From: Parus major
Lineage: Eukaryota; Chordata; Aves; Passeriformes; Paridae
DNA length: 64,000 nucleotides
Assembly (NCBI RefSeq): GCF_001522545.3
Contig: NC_031773.1
Span: 17,804,302 to 17,868,301, forward strand
Direction of reading: 5' to 3'
Below are positions 1 to 12,357 of the stretch, piece by piece. A program made the translations under genes and the position numbers. Below the pieces are notes generated by a model. The model worked only from the letters and a program-made list of their open reading frames with translations, did not search any database and was not told where the DNA came from. The first letter of the stretch is position 1; every line of letters starts with the position of its first letter.

Positions 1-639
1 GTTGCATAGTTCTATGAACTCCACCAGTACTCTTCCACCTTGGTGAGTGACTTGATGAATATTTTTTATTTAAGGGGCTAGAGGGGATCTTGGATTCACA
101 TTAAACATTTGACAGAGTGCTGGCTAGAAACTCCTCAAACCAAGCAATTGCATCCGCTATTTGAGGCTACTCAGGGTTATTCAATCCTCCTAAGTTTAGG
201 TATATAATTTACTTGTCTTTCAAAGTTAAATTCCTGCTCTGAATAATCCCTTGGAGGAGCTTGCCTTTTGCAATAATTATATAGGAAGTGTAAGGTGACT
301 GGCCTCATATCTCAGTCATAATTAAAATTCAGAAGTTGAAAGCTGCTAAGGTCCCTTTCTGGTGTTTCTCTTTACTTAAGTGTTCTAACTACTTGGCTGT
401 TATTATGAAATGTCATTTCTTTAAGAGAATTTTTGTAGATACCTACAGTCTTTGGGCCATGGACCCTTACCTGGGGAGATTGTGTTAATGATTGACTCAC
501 CTTCTCAGGAAATCGCATACTCCTAATATCCAGTGTGAACAGGTACAGCTTCTTAAGCCATTCCCTTGTATGCCTCAATAGACACCAGAGATAAAAGTTC
601 AGCACTTCATTCTCTACTCACTTCCATTGTGAAGTTGTA
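1..639. other. unrecognised noncoding stretch
   Basis: No gene or repeat family recognised. The only longer open frame (372-605, minus, 77 codons) has no familiar motif. The right edge grades into the degraded 3' side of the CR1 copy that follows. Confidence 0.5.
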
Positions 640-1880
640 GACAACAATGTCTACATTGTGTCTCAGTCTCCTCTTTTCTAAGGTGAACAAGCTAAATATC
701 TGCAGCCACTCCTCCTGAACCTAGTCCTCTAGTCCTTTAATGATCTTTGTTGCTCTCCTCTGGACACATTCTAATATTTCTAAATCCTTGTTATATTGTG
801 GGCTCAAAACTGCGATCAGGATGTGAGATGAGGCGGCACCAATGCTATATTGTGGGATAATCACTCCTTTCCACTGCTTAGCAATACCGTACTTCATGCA
901 CTCCATAACTGGACCTTTTGTCTGCCAGGGTGCATTGTTGACTTGTTTTGAGTTTTCCATCAACCAAAAGCCCCTATTCCTTTCTGCACCCCAACCCTTG
1001 TCCCTCCATTCTATATATACATCCAGGATCACATTATTCCAAGTGCATTTTCTGGCATGTATCCTTGTTAAATTCCATATGGTTGGTGCCTGCCAACCCT
1101 CAAGGCTCTAGTCCATCAAGATATCTCCTGAAGGTACCCAACAGCTTATCCAAATTTTGTTCTGTTGGCAAACTTAATGTGCAGTCAACTTCTTTGTTCA
1201 GGTCATTGATGAAAATATTGAAGAAAATAAAAGGGCCCCTAAAATTGGATCATGTGGAATCCCACTGATATCTGGCTATTAGACAGATATTACTCTATTT
1301 AATACAAACTCTTTTGGCCCAACCCTTCAGCCAGTTGTTCACTCATTGCAGTGTGTGTATGTCTGTGTGCTGGACATTTTGTCTTGGAGGATCCTGTGAG
1401 AGACAGTGGCAATAGCTTTGATAAAATGAATAAAAACCAACATTCAACAACACATCCACTATCTTGTCTTCATCCAGGAGGAAGGTAACTTTGTCATAAT
1501 AGGATTCACAGTTAGTAAGGCATGACTTTCCCTCCATGTACCCACGTCAGCTTTGACAGATGACTGCAGTGTCTTTCATGAGTTCTTCAATACCTCACAG
1601 AATAATCTTCTCTGTAATTTTACCAAACACCAAAGTAAGACTGGCAAGCCTATAATTACTAGGATCCTCTCTTGCCCTTTTTGAAGTATGAATAACATCT
1701 GCTAGCTTCCAGTTGACTGAGATCTCTGCAGATCTCCAAAATCATTGATAAATAACTGAGAAAGGTCTCACAGAGACCTCACCCAACTCTCTTACTACTC
1801 TGGGATGAATCTCATGAAGCTCCATAGGCTGGCCTTAAATTCTTATAATAGGGCTAGCTGCCTAAACAGCTTTTCTGAAT
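640..1880 (-). mobile_element. CR1-type LINE fragment, degraded, minus strand
   Basis: Read on the minus strand, this matches the C-terminal half of a CR1 non-LTR retrotransposon reverse transcriptase followed by 3'-side sequence. The frame at 1032-721 ends in a stretch containing PQYNKDLEILECVQRRATKI, the familiar tail region of the CR1 ORF2 protein. The frame at 1537-1343 begins with MEGKSCLTN and continues with YDKVTFLLDEDKIVDV, matching the CR1 segment just before the DFSKAFD motif. The order and roughly 730-base spacing fit one colinear element with small deletions. Frameshifts and stops are numerous, so it cannot encode protein. The usual 3' tail of short ATTCTATG-like repeats is absent at the low-coordinate end and the 5' half is missing. 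It appears to be an old copy truncated at both ends; edges are approximate. Family-level call is from memory of CR1 sequences, with no database search. Confidence 0.9.
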
Positions 1881-2861
1881 TTGATTACTTTTACTAGCCA
1901 AAAAAGCATTTCTTAAATAAATATGTTGCTTTTAAAACTACTTTATGATGTGCAGTTTTAGGATATGTTTTAGATTTTCTGGGGTATAAAAAAAAATCTC
2001 AGAGCTTCAGCCCTAATCAGACTGAGATATTCAAAGCCTTTATAATACAGCTTTGGTTTTATTTCAAGGTTGTGTACTGGAGTCAAATGTACCAGCCCAA
2101 GCATATTAAAACATAAGATTGATTATACAGACAAGTTTCTAACTGTGCTTCTGTTATTGTTGTCTTGGTAATGACAGTGACAAAATTAAACTTCTTCTTC
2201 ATCACCACATAAAAGAGGTAAATAACCTGGGAAAATAAGCTGTAGTTTATTACTCATCATTATTAATAACTGAAATACTTCCTTAGTTCCATTGAATGCA
2301 TATAGTGGGAAAGTAGGAATGTTTGTGACAAGTTTTACTGTAGAATTAAGCACAAGTATCATGATGTAACCAGTCACATAAACTGGTTTCATATGAAAGT
2401 GCTAAATTGCATTGTTTGGGTATGAAATTCCATAATTGTTTTCAGGAATCACAGATAAGTAACTTGATAATTCTGCTGGTTCCTATTTGTTTTGCAATTA
2501 TTTCAGAGTCCTTGCTCATGTCAAGTTGCTATGGTCCTGGATTATAGTCAATATAATGTATGATTCTGTTTTGTTATGGTCCTCTTGCTATAATTTAACT
2601 TGTTCTACCATCTTCAGCGACCTCCTTAAACTAATATACACTTTATCAACAAAAAAAAATAATTAATTTATTTAGTGATCACTCACATACCTAGGACTAC
2701 AGAGATGACATGGAGATAATGAAGCAGATCCTTGGCCTTTACCTCTTTGCCTTGGAACCACTTCTATACTTGAAAACATTCAGTTATTGGTCTTTGCATA
2801 GCTTACATTTTGCAGTATTTTTCTCTTTGTGGTTTTATGTAGCATAAAAATTAATCAATCT
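1881..2861. other. unrecognised AT-rich stretch
   Basis: No recognisable gene or repeat. The 68-codon minus frame at 2392-2186 shows no known motif. The stretch ends in the TCTA microsatellite. Confidence 0.5.
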
Positions 2862-2862
2862 G

Positions 2863-2943
<81 letters not shown>

Positions 2944-2958
2944 ATCTATCTATCTATC
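2862..2958. repeat. (TCTA)n tetranucleotide microsatellite
   Basis: About 24 near-perfect copies of TCTA (GATA on the other strand). Interruptions occur near both ends, at the TTATC near 2871 and the TCATC near 2943. Likely polymorphic in length. Confidence 0.97.
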
Positions 2959-5900
2959 CCCATTGCCTATAAACACATCAAAGCTTGGCTATAAGGAGAG
3001 TAAAACCTGCAATAACAGATAGTAGGCTCTAGTACAAGCTGAAGTGACTGATGGTAAGGACTTAGCTAGATGGTATCCAGTCTTATATACCTCACACATG
3101 TCATTATATTTCACCAGTAGGTTGAGGCTGGTCTATCTGCAAAACCTCTCCAGACCAGTCTGCCAGGAAGGTCCATGAAATCTGCCTTTTCTCTAACCTT
3201 TCAAAGTTCTCTATCAACCTTATTTTTTTAATCTACATTTTAATCTTTGTGGAAGGCTCTTGACCAGTTCCTGTAAGAAAATGAGAGCCTATGTTTCCAT
3301 AGGAGACTAGTAATTTAATTTCCATGTCTTTTAAACTAAGAACTTAATTTTAAAAATTTATTATATGTTTATAACAAATGGTTTCTTGGGGCAGGGTTTG
3401 GTCTTGTAGTTAAGATATATTAACTTAATAAAGACAACATACAAATAGGATTTAATTGTCAGATTCAGGTGAAATAAATTATTTTGCAGTAATATTTTAG
3501 TTTTTTGGATTGCCAGAAGATGCAAAAAATTATCCATTTTGTTCCAGGTGAATTATTTCATCATTGATTTTTAACCTAACAGAAAATGATATTGTTTTCC
3601 CATTATTATGTCTGCCTTGCCTTCAGTGTTTAAAAATTTTATAATTATCTGAAGAGAAATTCTACTGTAGCAGGAGAAATTCTATCCTAGTATAAATAAA
3701 ACCCATCAGCATGCATTAATAAATGTAAGCAGATAACAGAATTGATGAATTTCCATTAGTTTCAGTGTGATATGGTTCTAAAAGAACTGCAAAACAAACA
3801 TACTTAAGTCTATTGTCTCAAAATTCAGCAGTGCCAACATGAGGCTCCATAAGACTCTGGAGAGTCCTTAAACAAGTTCATAAATCTAAGATGCTTAGGG
3901 TTTCTAAATACTTATAAAATTAGATACTGCCTTTGAAAATTTCATGGTAGTGATTGGTTTACTTAAAAAATCTCAGGTACTTTTTAGTATATTGTCAGAG
4001 GATACGAAGCCCAGACTCCTAAATGAAGATTTTTCTCTAAATCTTTTTTCTGGTTTTTATCTTGGGGTACAAAGAAAAATAAAATAAAAAAAAAAGATGG
4101 AGCTGAATTATCTGCTTCATTAAGATGACAGAATGTCACAGACATTTTTTATTCATTATATATTTTGTTCCAAAAAGTAGAACTTCTAAGAGTTATCAAA
4201 GGATTTAATTTGTGTCACATTATCAAAATGTCTGCTGCATTGAATTAGAACTGAATTTAACTCATTTATCAAAAAAAGTTATCCAATTTTTTGCTTGATT
4301 CATCTCTGATTAGTTTTCTGACTGGCAATAAATTTCTGTTTTTCCTTGTTTCTGGTGTGAATGCCAACCTCTAACATTTTTTCTTTGGTGTTAGAGCTCG
4401 ATAATCTTTGAAAAACTCCGCATGAGATATACTATCATGTCTACTTACACTTATTTGCCTATACTGATACATTTGAACTTATTATCATAAAAATTAGGAA
4501 TTTCAGATATGTCTTAATGTTTAGATGTGAATTGCTTACTACTCAGTTGCTTGTGTGTACTGATGTTGTGCTTGCTACCTTAAAGCTATCATGAACTTGC
4601 AGAACAGGAACATTTTCTAGAAAACAAAGCTGTGTCCTGAGAAACTGCTTATGTAAATATGCCCTTAAATAAAATTGGAGTACCTGGCATTTAGCTCAGC
4701 TACAGCTTCCAATTTTTAAGTCTATACTGCTTTTGGACCTACCCTGGGCCGAAAACCATGATGGGTCATCTGGAATTGCCTCAGATATCACTGCATGATG
4801 TTACACTGTGCAGTCATCTAGTGGTTATCTCTTATCAGTAGGTTTTACTTAGAAACCTTCCCTTTGGATAGTTACATGTTGAGGCAAGGCAAACCCTTAG
4901 CAGATGTCAGGATGCAAAGGGTGAATCAAGAGGACAAAGCACGCAAATTGTCCACCAATCTTATCCTGAAATGGCTGCACTGGAAGAAGAGACAAGCTTT
5001 TCTTTTTCTCTCTGGCATAGTAGTAGGCATTTAGGAATTCAGTGCAGAATTAGAAATAAGTTCCCGTCATGCTGGAAGTTTGAATTAGCAAATTAAATGT
5101 AGTTCACTAATGGTATTTGCAGCCCGTGTTGTACCAATTAAAACAAACTTATTTTTCTTTTATTATTTGCATACTGTTGCTCTGCAGCTATGCACTTGGG
5201 AGGATAATACTGCTTTGAGATGCCAGTTTTTGGCATCACTCTGTGCTAATGAACAGAGCTGTACTGGAGCTATTCTTAAGCTGTACTGGGGCTTCTTTTT
5301 CTTCTTTTTTGAATATGTCACAACTACATAACTATGAAATAGCAACTTCTCTAGTTAGACTGTGTTAAAGAACTGGTTTTTTTTTCTATAATGACAAACT
5401 AAATATACTTTGTAAGCTCATTTTTACATTAAAAAATAAAGTCTTTCCAGACCATAAAGTATTTGGGACTGAGATAAAAAACACTGAGGCACACTTAGAG
5501 AAGAAAACAAAATAGCAGTAGAAAGTCTAGGGGTCATGGTGGCCAAGAAAGTGCTTTTAAGTGCTTTTAAGATTAGTTTGAATTTCTACTGTATGCTATG
5601 GCCAAGATAAAGGAAGTTGGAAATGCCAGAAGTGACTGTACCTATATAAGCACAGTAGGACTTGGAGTGTCCCCACTGATCTGAGTGCCTCCAGATTTAA
5701 GACGATACGGGATCAAAATTGAGAGATGGGAAAATTTCAGACAAATTAATTATCTACAGAATGGACTCATGAGTGCAGCTCTGGAGTCTTATCCTCTTGG
5801 TTTTTTAAGTCACAACAGCAGCAAAACACCTACATCAACCCTAAATATTTAGCCATACTAGTCTAGTAGCACATTACATAGAGCAGTACCTAAATTTGTA

Positions 5901-8509
5901 AAGTTGATTGTATTAAGGATATCTTAATCCATAAGAGTTTTTGAGATAGTACCTTGACATCCTCTGCTTCATGAATTTGCTCAATTGCTGTGATGGTGGT
6001 GTTGAGGCACCATCTTCTATGACTACTAGGTACCTGGGAAATTTATTTCTCTCTCATTACGCTGTGGCTTTGGGATTGATTTACTCCATTTCCCCTCATA
6101 AGTATGTTATTATTAAGGAAATTTAGCCAATACTAAATGCTTTTATCAAAGCTTTTTTACCACAAATTCTTTGTGCAGGACAGAGTGAAGAGGGTGGTCA
6201 AACTAAAAAAGGAAAAATAGGCAAACAAATAAAACATTCTTTAACTAGGCTAGTCACTGACATCCCTAATGGCTCATTGGACCTATTGGCCTCCATAGAT
6301 AATTAAAGCTGCCAGAAGCCTGGTCAAAATTATTAATTAATGAAATTATAGGCTATTTTTAAATTAAAATTTGCCATTAAGGAATTTTTATGTTGTTTCA
6401 GTTCATGGGCATTGATACATTGTGAAGTTTCAATGGTTTTCAAAGGTGCTATGCTGGGTCTGTGAAGGCCAGTAGCATGGAACATGTATGGCACCTTTCT
6501 CCTGTACATGATTCCTCTAGGCTGGCAAAATTGTTGTGTGGGCTTCCACTGTGAGTGACACTCACCAACTTAGACAAATTCTGGTACACCACAGATTCCA
6601 GAGCTTAATAAAGAAAGGTGAGGTTGTGAATAAATATCTCATATTTTTAATCAAGTGTCTTCTGACAATTATTCAGAATTGGTAAACTATAAGCAGCAGC
6701 TGTGAAGCATAACAAAATACTTAAAAATAAAAAATATTGTTTATGAATTAGCTATTAAAACAAATCACAATGTAGATTTTTCAAAATGGGGAGAAGAAAT
6801 TAAAATCATTACAATTAGTTAGATAAGACTATAAACCTCAGAGAAACAAACCAGTCACTTCCTGAGAGGAGGAACACACTTCTTGTTTGCATTAATCTTG
6901 ACAATAATGTCAAGAGTTTCTGATCCTCTGAAACTCCATCATATTCCCTTAGGGTAGTTTTCACAATCATCACTTGCATCAGTACTGGCTTTGTGAGGCT
7001 TCTCAGTGAGTCAGAGAGCTGACTGCAGATAAATTAATCCCTTGTTTTTCACCTGAGTCAGAGGGCTGATCTGACTTGGTAGATGTACAAGTGCAGGATC
7101 TCAGGAAGGGAGGAGGAACACTATATGTAGCAGCAGCCCAGTTTTATAGCTCCTTAATCCAGTGATGAAACCACACCCTTGGAGTATATCTTCTTTCCTC
7201 TCTCCCATCTTCTTCAATGTCTGTGGCCACCCATAAATCCTTGCCAGTTTTAACTTTTAACCCTAAGATTCTCTTATATCTTTATTTCTCATAATCTGCA
7301 AACACAGACTCAAGATCAGGGGTCTATAAAGTCTGTCTCTTCAAAGCAATTGGATGTGTCAGCATTTAGACAAAATCTATAATCAATTTCCATTACCGAT
7401 TAAAGTTAATCATGGTTTTGCATGAGCGTCAGATCAATTTCTAGGTGAAAAAAAACAACACTGTTTTACATAAATGAATTTTCAAACTGGTATTTACTGT
7501 AGTGGCAAAGAAAATATATGGAAAAGTTTTGAAAATGTATGCCAAAGTTCTTCACTCTGCTCCACCTTAGAGATTTATCAGCTGAGCACTGCACTTTTCT
7601 GACTTACTAGTAATCACCTGCCAAAGTACCATCCTTCTCTGTTCCCCAGTATGACTAGTTATTCAAGCAGTGTATCCTTAAGGAGGGGTTGGAAAGATGC
7701 CTGTGACTAACAGGATGAGATCAATAATAGTGAATGATATATTTTCATCTTTTTCATAAAAGTAAATGGTACAAAGAGGGGATCAGACCCTTTTTTCTCA
7801 CCACAAAGGGAGAATATAGAAGGATCACATTGCTGATATTCAAATGTTCTAGAGAATGTGTGATGTGGTGGAGAGTAGATATGTTTATAATCAATTGTTC
7901 AGGTGAGTGGGTTCAAAGGTTTATTGCATACAAGGTGTCAGGTCCACGTAGCACTGCCAGTAGGCATCAGTGATATCCACAGACATAGTTAGGGTGAAGC
8001 TGTAGGAAATGTAGAGCAGGTATCTTCACTTCTCCTTTCAGCTGTCCACTATTACTCTTCTTTCATATGGTCTCTGGAGCTTAATGATGAGGGGATTTGT
8101 CAGGAAAATAGTAAAAAAAAATCCCTCTTCTCACACCCTGGAATTAAAGCATATAGTGTTTTGTTGAGTCAAATTGGTTAAGCAAGAAAAGAAAAAAAAA
8201 GGAAAGAAAATGAAAAAAGAGGAGCAGGACTTTTCATAGTGAGTGGCTTATCTGACTTGTGTAACTTCACTTTTAAGAATTATTTTTAAAAGTGTTTCCT
8301 TCCTTGGCAAGGTTATTTTAAGAACTCATTCTACATTACCAGAGAAAACTCTGAACAGCTCTACACTGACCTGGATGACATAGGTTGATTTTAATTGGGT
8401 TTTGGCTTTTTTTGACAGGTGTTTTAACAGTCAAGAGCAATTTAATGATTTTGACCCATAAACGTCCACAACAATACAAGTTTTACCATGTCAAACTTCA
8501 TCAAAAATT
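2959..8509. other. unrecognised noncoding stretch
   Basis: AT-rich DNA with no identifiable exon, RNA gene or repeat family. Frames here (for example 5110-5331 plus and 7734-7973 plus) are short and motif-free. Minor features are a 10-bp tandem duplication at about 5551-5571 (GTGCTTTTAA twice) and an A/G-rich tract at about 8184-8224. Confidence 0.5.
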
Positions 8510-8714
8510 TGTCATGGTTTAACCAGAGTCAGCAACTAAACATCATGCAGATACTCACTCTCTCTTCACTGTCCTTCCCAGCAAGAAAGAGAATTGGGGG
8601 GGTCAGGGGAAAGAAGTAAAATTATGGCTTGAGATAACAACAGTTTAAAAATTAAATAAAAAATATATGCTTATATTTCTATTATTGCTATTATTGCTAT
8701 TATTGCTATTATTN

Positions 8715-8795
<81 letters not shown>

Positions 8796-8990
8796 TGCCC
8801 CTGCCATGCTCCCTCACAGCTTCCTGTGCAGTTCCTCACTGGCAGGGAATGGGACACTGAAACTCCTTGACTTGTTATCAGCACTACTCAGCAACTGCCA
8901 AAGCATCAATGTGTTATCAACATTACCCTCATACTGAATCCAAAACACAGCACTGTACCAGCTACTAGAGAGAATTATTCTGTGTAAGAC
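8510..8990 (+). mobile_element. avian ERV-type LTR, probable solo LTR
   Basis: Begins TGTCATGGTTTAACC, and its distinctive blocks occur in the order I remember for a widespread avian retroviral LTR. These are the GTCAGCAACTAA block near 8528, a GAGATAACAACAGTTTAA block near 8630, an ATT-rich microsatellite, and then a segment with TGTTATCAACATTACC and CACAGCACTGTACCAGCTAC near 8911-8965. No gag, pol or env remnant flanks it, so a solo LTR is likely. The right end is uncertain by about 10 bases and target-site duplications were not resolved. The assignment is pattern recall; the exact subfamily is not given. Confidence 0.8.
8681..8793. repeat. compound microsatellite: (ATTATTGCT)n then (ATT)n, containing an N
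   Basis: Three to four copies of a 9-base ATTATTGCT unit run into about 26 copies of ATT. One ambiguous base (N) lies at 8714, at the junction between the two unit types. The array lies inside the LTR and probably expanded from an AT-rich segment of it. Array length in this assembly is unreliable because of the N. Confidence 0.97.
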
Positions 8991-10312
8991 TGTCCTGGTG
9001 TCAGAGAGAGCAGGGAAGGGCTTTACCAGTGAAGAAATTAATTGCATAAGTATGCCACTGAGTAAATCTAAGCAGCTAAATGCTGTTAAATTGTCCTGAA
9101 TGAACGTCCCTCCCTCAATAAATATTAAAATGTCCATTGGTGTGCTAGAATTATACAAAAAGATTCCTTTACTTTATTCATTTCCTTTTGCTTATTCCTT
9201 CTCTTTGCAGAATTCCTTTGCAGTACTAATATTCCATTTTGCCAGCAGGGAATATTTGAAAAGGTCTTTACAGATGTCACTTCTTCATGCATTCACTTGA
9301 GCTCACTGTACTGACCAACCATTTCTGTAAAACCCAAGTCACAGACAGCAGTTCAGGAAAGTCTCCTGAAGTTACTTGGCCTGCAAAAAAAGAGTGGTTT
9401 TTCTTTTTTTGTCTTTTACATTTGTTTTCCTCTGAAACAGGTGTCTTACACGTACAAACCCCCACCAAAAAAACACCAACCATCCTATGATGTGCTTGAA
9501 ATTATTTTTCCTAAATAATCACCTGTTTTTAAGGACTCTTTCTACTGATCTGTTCTCCCATGAGGACAACCACTGTCCTTAATCTCTCCTGTGTATATTC
9601 TGCTCTTTGTTAACCATTTGGAAAAAAAGTAACAGTTGGACTTGTTTGTAGTGATCATGAAAGGAGTTTGTTCTCTTAACTAAGCATCTCTGATCTAAAA
9701 TAACCTTTCCTTTTAATGACTGATAACATGGAAATCTTGAGTACAGAGAAGTGATGGATGTAACTAGTTTATTGACTTATAAGTAGTTAGCTCTTAAGTC
9801 CTGTTATTTACATTGACAGGTGTACAAATCCTGTGAAAAGCAATGGTTTACATTTACATTATCTATTGGTAAAACCAAGCATGCAAGCTTCAGAAGATCA
9901 ACCTTCTACTGTCACATGGGAACTGTGGGTTTTTTAAAAATATATGAACAAAGTGTAAGACTTGAAAATATTTTAGTATAAATTTAAAGAATAATTTCTC
10001 ATCTGTAATGTTGTCTGCAATTATATCTACTTAGTGAATTACTAAGTGTTGCCTAAACCTAGTCTTTTGTCATAACAATAGTCCCAACCTGTTAAAACAT
10101 CAATTTTCCAGAAACAGACTCCAGCCTACAGTAGCTCCAGCAATTAAATCTGTTAATGCTTTAATTTCTAATGTAAAAAAAAACTGCCTTGCATATATCC
10201 CAGTACAAATATTAAAACTAAAGAGGTAGAAATCAGTGTCTGTGGTAAGAAATGCATAACGAAGATGAATTCCAAACTCATACATTAATTGTCAGGAAGA
10301 AAATGAAAATAT

Positions 10313-10330
10313 AGATGGTATATACCATCT
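10313..10330. repeat. perfect 18-bp palindrome
   Basis: AGATGGTATATACCATCT equals its own reverse complement. Nothing adjacent suggests a function. Confidence 0.95.
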
Positions 10331-12287
10331 GCAACAACAAATAACAGGTCAGTTCCATGTCAGGGGAAGACCTGGAAATAAGGTAATTCTCATACCAGTT
10401 CCATGGTTTTCAAAGAAAGGAGTTGCAGGCCAGACCACACATGCTAACAGGTAAGTTTTGTGTCAGTCAGACTCAGAATAATGCACACAGGAATAGCACA
10501 ATCTGGAACCTAATATGTCATCACATTCTTCTCTATAGCTACAGATAAAGGTGTGGAAGTGCTTGATGGCAACATGACTTTTTAAACTTTCTTCTCTGGA
10601 AGAATCTGGAAAATTAATTCTTGAGTAAATGTAAGATAAGTTTTTTATTAGGGTGCATGATTTAGCATATAGCTGCTCATTTTGTATGTTTAAATGAATT
10701 ATAAAAGTAATGACTTTAAAATCATATCTTATTCATGAGAGAAATTATTGCATCCAAACATTTTAATGTCCCAAAAATATTAAATAACTTGAAATAAAGA
10801 ACTAAACAAATTAACACCAATAAAATCTCTAAACTTTTAATAATTAGATTTTGCTGTTTTGAAATATCTTAACACTTTTTTAGTGTTACAGATTTTCTTA
10901 ATCAAGACTAAATCTAAAGGAAAATACTTATACCATTATAAACTAGATCATTGCATCAGCTTACAGATAGCACTTAGCATAATTAAAAGATAACTCATAT
11001 AACTTGTTAAGACATTCAGGAATAAGTATAGGTTTTTCCTTTTTGTTTCCTCTTTGCTACAAGACCATGAAATGAAACAGACTGAAAAAAAATGTGACAT
11101 ATCATCCCTTAAAGAGACTTTCCATTTTATTAAGCGCCTTGAATGTACATGTCTGCCGAAAGTGAGAGACATGGCAGTGATTAAGGAAAAAGAGAACTTT
11201 GGAAATCTGAAAACACAACATAAACCCCAAGGAAATGAATAATGTTGGAGTGCTTCAGTTACTGAAAAAAGAGAACTCCGTTTGAAATTCTCTTGTTAGG
11301 TGTGAGGAGTCTGAAAGAATCAGCTTCCTATCCCATGTCCTGAATCCTTCTCACGATTTGCGTTGGTAGCTGAGGAAGGATGGCAAGATGCAGACATGCT
11401 AAAGAGCTATGCTTTATAGGTAAAAATGGCATGTGATAGTTGTGTGAACACACATATTTTAGTCAAAACAAACTATTTTAAAGATACATATGGAGGCTAC
11501 ATATGCCACATAAGGAGTGCCATGACTGAAATGTATTACATTTCTTTAATAATATTTAGGTTGGAATTAAAAGTGATAAAACAGTAGTAGACAAGTCTCT
11601 GATATGGCAGAAGAGCTGGCACTATAATCAGACTTTAGAGGAATTAAAAACAAAAGGTAACAAGATACTCTGAAAACTTTAGTCCTCTGAAGCCTGTGAT
11701 TGTGAAAATTGCCCTGAAGTTAGTGTAAAGAAAAAGTCAATTAAAATGCACATCTACATGGAACATTGCAGGCAGACAGATTCTCATTTCATACAGCCTC
11801 TGAGCCAGCAGGACCTGGGCAGTGTGACATCAGTCCAAAAATCATGTAGCTGTTTTGCTGCAGCAACATTAACAGGTATTTCTGGTTCTTCTCAGGGTAT
11901 ATTATTTCAGGACGAGCAATACATTGATGCTGTGATGGCCTTCATCACATTGGCTGTTGTTCAACTACCTGCAATTTACCATGCAGACCCAAATAAAGGC
12001 TAGTCAGACTTTTTTTTTTCCTGGGGTAAAAATCATACCAGACAGAGAAAAACCACAAGAGAACCTGTATCTGGGACTCAGTTTTGGTACATCAGAGTGG
12101 TAGTCTCACATCAAAAAGTATGCAAGACTGTAAGGTGAAGAAGTGCTTGTAGTCTAACAGGTGTGATCAGGTATTTGAAATGCAGTTATCTCTTCTGTAG
12201 ACAAAACACCTGATTCTGAATAGCAAGAACTTCAACTGTGAGTAAAAATTAAGCATGTGACTCTTTTCATTGGACCAAATAAAAATT

Positions 12288-12357
12288 AACAAACAAACAA
12301 AACCAACAACAACAAAAAACTCACAAAACCCCAAAAACAAACAAACCAAAAAACAAC
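12288..12357. repeat. CAAA-rich low-complexity tract
   Basis: Degenerate run of AAAC, AACAAC and CAAA units on the plus strand. It produces an artefactual frame rich in F, V, L and C on the minus strand. Confidence 0.85.

Noticed and set aside
2862..2958. CRISPR-like or satellite array
   Set aside because: It is a simple TCTA tetranucleotide microsatellite with no spacers.
8645..8884. Poly-isoleucine frames on both strands
   Set aside because: Pure translation of the ATT microsatellite.
11746..12003. 85-codon plus-strand frame with balanced composition and an internal GT donor-like site
   Set aside because: I could not match it to any protein family, and the splice-like site falls inside the frame without a partner exon.
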